This document shows, one piece after another, positions 39,264-44,503 of a stretch of DNA of 44,503 nucleotides. Origin of the DNA: Candidatus Neomicrothrix sp. UBA7884. GTDB taxonomy: Bacteria > Actinomycetota > Acidimicrobiia > Acidimicrobiales > MedAcidi-G1. The position numbers and the translations under genes were made by a program. Location of the stretch: positions 1-44,503 of the forward strand of contig DLRQ01000051.1 in the NCBI GenBank assembly GCA_002501135.1. Direction: 5' to 3'. The notes under the pieces are model-generated. The model did no database searches and was not told the DNA's origin. It saw only the letters and a program-made list of their open reading frames with translations. Numbering within the stretch: position 1 is the stretch's first letter; each line of letters opens with the position of its first letter.

Positions 39264-40274
39264 CTAGAAGCTGCGCTCCACGACGAACCGGGCAAGGCCA
39301 CGGATCTCGGCGTCCACCTCGGCAGGAATCTCGAGTGCGCCCAGCGAGGCCAGGGCTGATTCCAGCCGGCTGGCCGCCTCAAAATCGGTTCGTTCCCTGC
39401 CACCGGCGGCTTCGATGATCCCGGCCGCCCGGGCTACATCGCCGTCAGAGAGGTCACCGGGCTGGTCGTAGATGGCAGCGAGGTCCTCGGCCCCGCCCGA
39501 ACCTCCGGTCAGGACGACGGCAACCGGCATGGACTTCTTGCGCTCCCGCAGATCGTTGCCGGCGGCCTTACCGGTCATGGCCGGGTCGCCCCAGATGCCG
39601 AGCACGTCGTCGACAGCCTGGAATGCCAGGCCCAGCTCCCGCCCGAAGGAGTCGAGCGCATCGACGGTCGTCTGCGCTGCACCGGCCAGCACGGCACCGA
39701 TCGACGCTGCACAACCCAGCAGGGCGCCGGTCTTGTCGGCCTCCATTGCCAGGCAGTCATCGAGGGACACGACCGGCAGGTCGTCAAATGCCATGTCGGC
39801 GGCCTGCCCGGCCAGCATCGCCGAGGTGGCCCTGGCCAGGCGGGCGGTGGCCGCTACCCGTTCCGGCGTGGGTTCACCCAGCAGGACCTGGAAGGCCAGG
39901 TTGTGGAGAGCATCGCCAGAGATGATGGCGTCGTCGGTGCCGAAGGCTGCCCACACGGTGGCCCTGTGGCGCCTCTCGAGGTCGCCGTCGATGATGTCGT
40001 CGTGGATGAGCGAGAAGTTGTGAACCAGTTCCACGGCGACCGCCCCCGGGACGGCAACCTCGCCGGGGGAACCAACCGCCTCGGCTGACAGCACGGCCAG
40101 AGCAGGCCGGAGGCCCTTTCCGGCACCAACGGTTGACGGTGAACCGTCTGCCTCGGCCCAACCCAGGTGGTAGCGGGCGGGCAGACCCAGCTCGCCACAG
40201 AGGCCGTCGACGGCGGCGACCATTGCCGGCTCGACCAGCCGGCGTGCCCGCTCGAGAATCTCGGGGCCGCTCAT
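39264..40274 (-). CDS. Polyprenyl (prenyl diphosphate) synthase
   Basis: Trans-isoprenyl diphosphate synthase of 336 residues. The first Asp-rich motif is DDIID at 92-96 with Arg downstream (DGDLERRHR). The second is DDVLGIWGD at 222-230, the DDxxG form common in actinobacterial GGPP/FPP synthases. KGLRPAL near residue 53 is the substrate-binding Arg region. Phe at the fifth position before the first motif (F87) is compatible with a short chain (FPP or GGPP), but product length is not certain. ATG 40274 overlaps the omega-amidase stop (ATGA). No other isoprenoid gene is in the window. Confidence 0.92.
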   Translation of the reverse strand: MSGPEILERARRLVEPAMVAAVDGLCGELGLPARYHLGWAEADGSPSTVGAGKGLRPALAVLSAEAVGSPGEVAVPGAVAVELVHNFSLIHDDIIDGDLERRHRATVWAAFGTDDAIISGDALHNLAFQVLLGEPTPERVAATARLARATSAMLAGQAADMAFDDLPVVSLDDCLAMEADKTGALLGCAASIGAVLAGAAQTTVDALDSFGRELGLAFQAVDDVLGIWGDPAMTGKAAGNDLRERKKSMPVAVVLTGGSGGAEDLAAIYDQPGDLSDGDVARAAGIIEAAGGRERTDFEAASRLESALASLGALEIPAEVDAEIRGLARFVVERSF

Positions 40275-41038
40275 CTCTCCCGTCGGTCCTGAAGGAAGGG
40301 AAACTCGGCGCGGACAGCCGCAACCCGTTCTGGTTCCACGTCGGCGACCAGAACGGCTTCGACACCCGGTTCGGCATCGGCGATGACCTCACCGAGGGGA
40401 TCAACGATGAGGCTGTCGCCCGAGTAGGAGAACCGGGGATCGTCACCGACACGGTTTACCCCCACGACGTACGCCTGGTTCTCGATGGCCCTGGCGCGCA
40501 GGAGGGTCATCCAGTGCTCACGGCGACTGGACGGCCAGTTGGCGGGAACCAGGTAGACGTCGGTCGTCGGGGCCAGATCCCAGAAAGCCTCAGAGAAGCG
40601 CAGGTCGTAGCAGACGAAGAGGCTGGCCCTCACCCCCTCGATGGTCACGGTCACCGGGTGGTCACCGGGCCGGTAGTGGTCGCGCTCGCCCGCGTAGGTG
40701 AACGGGTACATCTTGTCGTAGTGGTGGAGTGTCCCGTCGGGGCCGGCGAGCACGAACCTGTTCACCGGCATCGAGGCCGCATCATCGACAACTGGCACCG
40801 AACCAGCAGTCCAGAGACCGTGGTCACTGGCCTGCTCCAGGAGAAATCGGACGCTCGGCCCATCTGGTGGCTCAGCAATGCGATCGGCGGCCAACGAGAA
40901 CCCGACGGGGAACATCTCGGTCAGGACTACGAGGTCGGCACCGTCGGTTGCCGCCTCTGCGATCAGCCCGGTCAGGTGCCCGTGGTTGGCGTCGCGGTCC
41001 TCCCAGACCACGTCGTGCTGGACGGCTGCGACCTTCAT
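40271..41038 (-). CDS. Omega-amidase-like carbon-nitrogen hydrolase (Nit2/YafV type)
   Basis: Nitrilase-superfamily amidase of 255 residues with the Glu-Lys-Cys triad: E41 in LTEMFPVGFS, K109 in HYDKMYPF and C143 in FVCYDLRF. The Glu-Met-Phe signature and the segment AGERDHY match omega-amidases, which hydrolyse 2-oxoglutaramate or 2-oxosuccinamate to the 2-oxoacid and ammonia. It overlaps by 4 nt with an aminotransferase of the glutamine transaminase type upstream. Known glutamine transaminase/omega-amidase pairs remove the keto product, making transamination with glutamine irreversible. Other C-N hydrolase substrates cannot be excluded from sequence alone. Confidence 0.85.
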   Translation of the reverse strand: MKVAAVQHDVVWEDRDANHGHLTGLIAEAATDGADLVVLTEMFPVGFSLAADRIAEPPDGPSVRFLLEQASDHGLWTAGSVPVVDDAASMPVNRFVLAGPDGTLHHYDKMYPFTYAGERDHYRPGDHPVTVTIEGVRASLFVCYDLRFSEAFWDLAPTTDVYLVPANWPSSRREHWMTLLRARAIENQAYVVGVNRVGDDPRFSYSGDSLIVDPLGEVIADAEPGVEAVLVADVEPERVAAVRAEFPFLQDRRER

Positions 41039-42213
41039 GAGGGAGATTCTCCCATGCCCGCCAGCCGCTCCGTCGCCTCGGCGAGCACCTCAGGTCTCTT
41101 ACAGAAGGCAAACCTGATGAGGTGTCTGCCAGCTTCCTCGTTGTCATAGAACACAACGCTCGGAACCGCCACCACCCCGCAGCGCTCGGGAAGCGACAAG
41201 CAGAACTCGACGCCGTCGCTGGCACCCAGTGGCCTGATGTCTGCGGTGATGAAGTAGGTACCCGCTGTCGGAAACACCCTGAAACCCGCACTTCGGAGGC
41301 CTTCGCTGAGGAGGTCCCTCTTGGCCTGGAGGTCGTCGGCGAGGTCCCTGAAGTAGCCATCGCCCAGGCCGAGCGCCGTCACGAGGGCATGCTGGAAGGG
41401 TCCGCCGTTCACGTAGGTGAGCGACTGCTTTGCCGTGAGCAGGGCCGAGACCATGGCTTCGGGTCCGCTGGCCCAGCCGATCTTCCAGCCGGTGAACCCG
41501 AAGGACTTGCCCGCAGAGGAGATGGTGAGGGTTCGCTCGGCCATACCGGGGAGGGTCACCAGAGACACGTGGCTTCCACCGTCGTAGATGAGGTGCTCAT
41601 AAACCTCGTCGGTGACCACCAGCAGGTCGTGCTCGACGGCTACCCGTGCGATTTGCCCCAACTCGTCGGCGCTGAACACCTTGCCGGAAGGGTTGTGGGG
41701 GGTATTCACGAGGATCAGGCGGGTACGTGGCCCGACGGCTGCCTCCAACTCGGCGACGTCAAAGGAGAGGTCGGGCTCACGCAGCGTCACCACCCGACGG
41801 TGCCCGCCGGCCAGTGCCACCGAGGTGGCGTAGTGGTCGAAGTAGGGCTCGAACATGATGACCTCGTCACCGGGTTCGACGAGGGCCAGCATCGCTGCAG
41901 CTATTGCCTCGGAGGCACCGGCGGTTATGAGCACCTCGGCCTCAGGATCCACCTCGATGTCGTAGAAGCGCTTCTGGTGGTCGGCGACCGCCCGACGCAA
42001 CGGCAGGATCCCGCGACCCGGGGGGTACTGGTTGTGGCCCGCCCGGATGGCTGCCACGGCGGCCTCAAGTACCTCCTGTGGGCCGTCGGAATCGGGGAAC
42101 CCCTGCCCCAGGTTGATGGCACCGGTCCGGTCCGCCAAAGCGGACATCTCGGCAAAGACGGTTATGCCGAACTGGCGCAGCCTCTCGACGAGGAACTGCC
42201 GTGGTTCGTTCAC
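41035..42213 (-). CDS. PLP aminotransferase, glutamine transaminase/KAT-like
   Basis: Fold-type I class I/II aminotransferase of 392 residues. The PLP lysine is K236 in SSAGKSFGFTGWKIGW, with D202 and Y205 (VTDEVYEHLIYDGG) and NTPHNPSGKVFS for the phosphate and aldehyde. INLGQGFPDSDGP and NQYPPGRGILPLR at the N-terminus are characteristic of glutamine transaminase K, kynurenine aminotransferase, YbdL and DapC relatives. Pairing with an omega-amidase favours use of glutamine as amino donor, perhaps for methionine or aromatic keto acids. GTG 42213 lies 36 nt after the molybdenum hydroxylase gene, and no separate promoter was identified there. Confidence 0.9.
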   Translation of the reverse strand: MNEPRQFLVERLRQFGITVFAEMSALADRTGAINLGQGFPDSDGPQEVLEAAVAAIRAGHNQYPPGRGILPLRRAVADHQKRFYDIEVDPEAEVLITAGASEAIAAAMLALVEPGDEVIMFEPYFDHYATSVALAGGHRRVVTLREPDLSFDVAELEAAVGPRTRLILVNTPHNPSGKVFSADELGQIARVAVEHDLLVVTDEVYEHLIYDGGSHVSLVTLPGMAERTLTISSAGKSFGFTGWKIGWASGPEAMVSALLTAKQSLTYVNGGPFQHALVTALGLGDGYFRDLADDLQAKRDLLSEGLRSAGFRVFPTAGTYFITADIRPLGASDGVEFCLSLPERCGVVAVPSVVFYDNEEAGRHLIRFAFCKRPEVLAEATERLAGMGESPS

Positions 42214-42249
42214 GGTGTCGGCACCTGTCGGGCTACGTACCCCAACCCG

Positions 42250-44503
42250 TCAGACCGACTGGATTGCACGCCAGACCGTCTCGGGAGTCAGCGGCATGTC
42301 GATGTGCCTCACACCAAGGTGCGACACGGCGTCGACGACCGCGCTCTGAACCGCTGCGGTCGACCCGATGCTTCCCGATTCGCCAATTCCCTTGGCACCC
42401 AAAGGGTTTCGGGGCGACGGCGTCTGGGTGAACGTGCGCTCGTAGCTCGGGACCTCCATGGCCGACACGGCCGAGTAGTCGGCAAGGTTCGTGGTCTGCG
42501 GGTTGCCGTCATCGTCGTAGCGGAACTCCTCCATGAGCGCCTGGGCCACGCCCTGCGCAAGGCCGCCGTGGATCTGGCCGGCCGCCAGCAACGGGTTCAC
42601 GAGGGTGCCGGCGTCATCGACGGCGACTATGCGGTCGACTGTGACATGGCCGGTCTCGGTGTCGACCTCGGTGACAACGATGTGGGTGCCGAACGGAAAG
42701 GTGGCACCGGTCTGGGAGAAGTCCGAGACACCCGTGAGTGCCTGATCTGAGGAACCTGCCAGATCGACCCATGACCTGCCCATGGCCGGGGTACCCGCCA
42801 CATGGAATGTTCCGTCCTCGAGGACGATGTCGGCGACCGCCGCCTCGAGCTGGTCGGCTGCGGCCTGACGGGCCACCTCGACGAGCTTCTCGGAGGCGTC
42901 CGCCATTGCCGATCCCGCCAGCTGCACTGACCTGGACCCACCGGTGGTGTCCCCCGAGGGAACCACGTCGGTGTCTCCGTGGAAGACCTCGACCTGGTCC
43001 ATCGAAACGCCAAGCCGGTCAGCGACCAGCATCGCCCAGGTGGTGACGTGCCCGGTGCCGATCGGTGTGGAACCGGTGATCGCCAGGAACGTCCCGTCGG
43101 GCCGCAGTCGAACCTCGCCGTACTCGCTTCCGCCGAAGCCCGTGATCTCAACGTAGGTGGCGACGCCTATGCCCATCTGGTGGCGGTCGCCGGCCTCACG
43201 GCGGCGCTGCTGTTCGGCCCTCAGCGAGGCGTAGTCGGCAGCGGCGAGGGCTGCATCCAGGGCGGCCTCGTACTCGCCCGAGTCATAGGACGTTCCGGTG
43301 CGCGTGGTGAACGGAAAGGCATCGGCGGGAATCAGGTTTATGCGGCGCACCTCGGCCGGATCCATGCCGATCTCGGCGGCGAACATGTCGACGGCCCGTT
43401 CGATGGCCGCCGTGGCCTCTGGCCTTCCGGCACCCCGGTAGGCACACAGTGGAGCCGTGGTGGTCGCCACCGACTTCGCTGAGAACTCCACCTCGGCGAT
43501 GTCGTAGACACCACAGGCCAACTGCCTCGTGAACTCCGGCAGGAACGGACCCCACTTGGGGAACGCACCGCAGTCCTGCAGCACCTCGAGCCTGTAGGTC
43601 GTGATTCGCCCGTCGCGGGTTCCGCCCATGGTGACCCGCTGGTTCTGTGCCCGCCCGTGCACGTACCCGGTGAGGTTCTCGGTACGGCTTTCGGTCCAGC
43701 GCACGGGCCGACCCGTCAGGCGCGCCAACTGGGCGACCATTATCTCCTCTTCGGAGACCATCCCCTTGGCGCCGAATCCTCCACCGATGTCCTTCACGTG
43801 GACCCGCACGTCGGACTGCTCGAGACCCATCGCCCCGGCGACGCCGTCGCGGTAGTTATGGCCACCCTGGGAGCTGGCCCAGCAGGTGACCCGACCGTCC
43901 TCGAAGGTGGCTGCAGCGACACGGGGCTCGATTGACACCGCAGCAACGCGGCTGTTGACGATGTCGGCCTCGATGACGGCCTCGCAGGTCGAGAAGTCCA
44001 CTGCCCCGGCAGACGGCAGCTCCCAGATCAGGTTGTGGCCGAGTTCGGGGAACAGGACGGTGTCGCCGGCCAGTGCCTCGTTCAGGTCAACGACCGCTTT
44101 CAGGGGCTCGATGTCGGCCCAGATCGCCTCGGCTGCATCGGCTGCCTGGTACGGAGTTTCGGCCAGGACGACGGCAACGGGCTCACCCACGAACCGGACC
44201 CGGTCACGGGCGAGGAACGGCCGCGCCATCTCGGACGGGTAGAAGCCCATGGGCGGTGGGCGGTCGTCGAGGCCGATGTCGGCCGCGGTGTAGACGGCCA
44301 CAACGCCGGGCATTGACAGGGCGTCGGCGATGTCCACGGAGAGAATCTCGCCATGGGCGGCGGTGGACCGTACGAAGTGGGCATGCACGGCACCGGGCAG
44401 GACCACGTTGCCGACGTAGCCGCCCTGTCCCCGCAGCAGCGTGTCGTCCTCGCGCCGGAGAACGGCGTTACCGAGTATCGAGGTTCCGGTCTGGTTCTGG
44501 TTC
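42250..44503 (-). CDS. Xanthine dehydrogenase/CO dehydrogenase-family molybdopterin subunit (CoxL-like, partial)
   Basis: Large Mo-hydroxylase subunit, at least 750 residues, whose 5' end lies beyond the right edge. The frame is open to the last base, and the visible start ILGNAVLRREDD is the usual N-terminal family motif. Moco-binding motifs: KDIGGGFGAKG (about 43775-43807), AYRGAGRPEA (about 43415-43445), TPIGTGHVT and the active-site Glu in KGIGESGSIGSTAAV near the C-terminus. AYRGAGR rather than AYxCSFR puts it with form II CoxL and other hydroxylases, so CO oxidation is not implied. Iron-sulphur and FAD subunits are not downstream and may be upstream beyond the edge. Probably heads an operon with the aminotransferase, omega-amidase and polyprenyl synthase. 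Confidence 0.92.
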   Translation of the reverse strand, partial: NQNQTGTSILGNAVLRREDDTLLRGQGGYVGNVVLPGAVHAHFVRSTAAHGEILSVDIADALSMPGVVAVYTAADIGLDDRPPPMGFYPSEMARPFLARDRVRFVGEPVAVVLAETPYQAADAAEAIWADIEPLKAVVDLNEALAGDTVLFPELGHNLIWELPSAGAVDFSTCEAVIEADIVNSRVAAVSIEPRVAAATFEDGRVTCWASSQGGHNYRDGVAGAMGLEQSDVRVHVKDIGGGFGAKGMVSEEEIMVAQLARLTGRPVRWTESRTENLTGYVHGRAQNQRVTMGGTRDGRITTYRLEVLQDCGAFPKWGPFLPEFTRQLACGVYDIAEVEFSAKSVATTTAPLCAYRGAGRPEATAAIERAVDMFAAEIGMDPAEVRRINLIPADAFPFTTRTGTSYDSGEYEAALDAALAAADYASLRAEQQRRREAGDRHQMGIGVATYVEITGFGGSEYGEVRLRPDGTFLAITGSTPIGTGHVTTWAMLVADRLGVSMDQVEVFHGDTDVVPSGDTTGGSRSVQLAGSAMADASEKLVEVARQAAADQLEAAVADIVLEDGTFHVAGTPAMGRSWVDLAGSSDQALTGVSDFSQTGATFPFGTHIVVTEVDTETGHVTVDRIVAVDDAGTLVNPLLAAGQIHGGLAQGVAQALMEEFRYDDDGNPQTTNLADYSAVSAMEVPSYERTFTQTPSPRNPLGAKGIGESGSIGSTAAVQSAVVDAVSHLGVRHIDMPLTPETVWRAIQSV

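Noticed and set aside
40133..41149. Plus-strand open frame of 338 codons opposite the omega-amidase
   Set aside because: Antisense to a gene with a complete catalytic triad; no recognisable motifs.
41122..42750. Long plus-strand open frame (542 codons) opposite the aminotransferase and Mo-hydroxylase genes
   Set aside because: Product has no family features and is Gly/Arg/His-rich; it is a GC-driven shadow of two well-supported minus-strand genes.
1..44503. CRISPR arrays, insertion sequences, prophage genes, integrases, tRNA or rRNA genes
   Set aside because: Looked for repeated spacers, transposase-like frames and tRNA-like folds by eye on both strands; none was found.

Overview
The window is GC-rich chromosomal DNA from a bacterium that looks like a member of the Actinomycetota. 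The class Acidimicrobiia is a guess from overall gene content, not a demonstrated placement. The supporting signs are a eukaryote-type IleS, a two-gene methylmalonyl-CoA mutase with MeaB, an F420-type luciferase-like oxidoreductase, a Ski2-like helicase with an actinobacterial C-terminal half, an IdeR-length DtxR-family regulator, a mycobacterial-type thiolase-like protein, and many operon heads where a TANNNT -10 element lies 6-8 nt before the start codon, as for leaderless mRNAs. No rRNA, tRNA, CRISPR, prophage or insertion sequence was seen. Genes are dense and often overlap by 1-4 nt.

Layout. 1-8675: tail of an upstream gene, an acyl-CoA synthetase, ileS, then nrdA-nrdB (class I ribonucleotide reductase) behind the longest clean intergenic region. 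8672-14862 (minus): mutA-mutB-meaB and a Tat-exported, membrane-anchored PhoX-like protein form one overlapping operon for propionate/methylmalonyl-CoA metabolism. 14968-18376: MFS exporter, LLM oxidoreductase, convergent SDR. 18437-22952 (plus): epoxide hydrolase, alpha/beta hydrolase and a formylglycine-generating enzyme in a coupled trio, then dus and maf.

22916-28302 is a metal block. A FetB-like permease gene diverges from fbpC-fbpA-fbpB, an iron(III) ABC importer in the unusual order ATPase, binding protein, permease. A DtxR-family regulator with an atypical metal site follows. The block carries several dyad operators and a long hairpin over the fbpB start codon. 28393-33435: a thiolase-like protein (TLP1 type) and nitronate monooxygenase on plus; an SDR and an acyl-CoA ligase on minus, probably lipid or CoA-ester metabolism. 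33469-33998: a broken DUF3179-type lipoprotein gene.

34054-39254: an unrecognised lipocalin-like protein, a ribbon-helix-helix/MazF toxin-antitoxin pair with a clear operator, a monooxygenase-like small protein, 3-methyladenine glycosylase (tag) and the helicase. 39264-44503 (minus): a large molybdenum hydroxylase subunit running off the right edge, a glutamine-transaminase-like aminotransferase, an omega-amidase and a polyprenyl synthase, probably one operon.

Most of the window is recognisable housekeeping and catabolic content. I do not see a clear new defence or biosynthetic system. The most unusual signals are two long perfect inverted repeats inside coding sequence (fbpB start; acyl-CoA ligase), the altered metal ligands of the DtxR-family regulator, the orphan formylglycine-generating enzyme, and the widespread leaderless promoter pattern.
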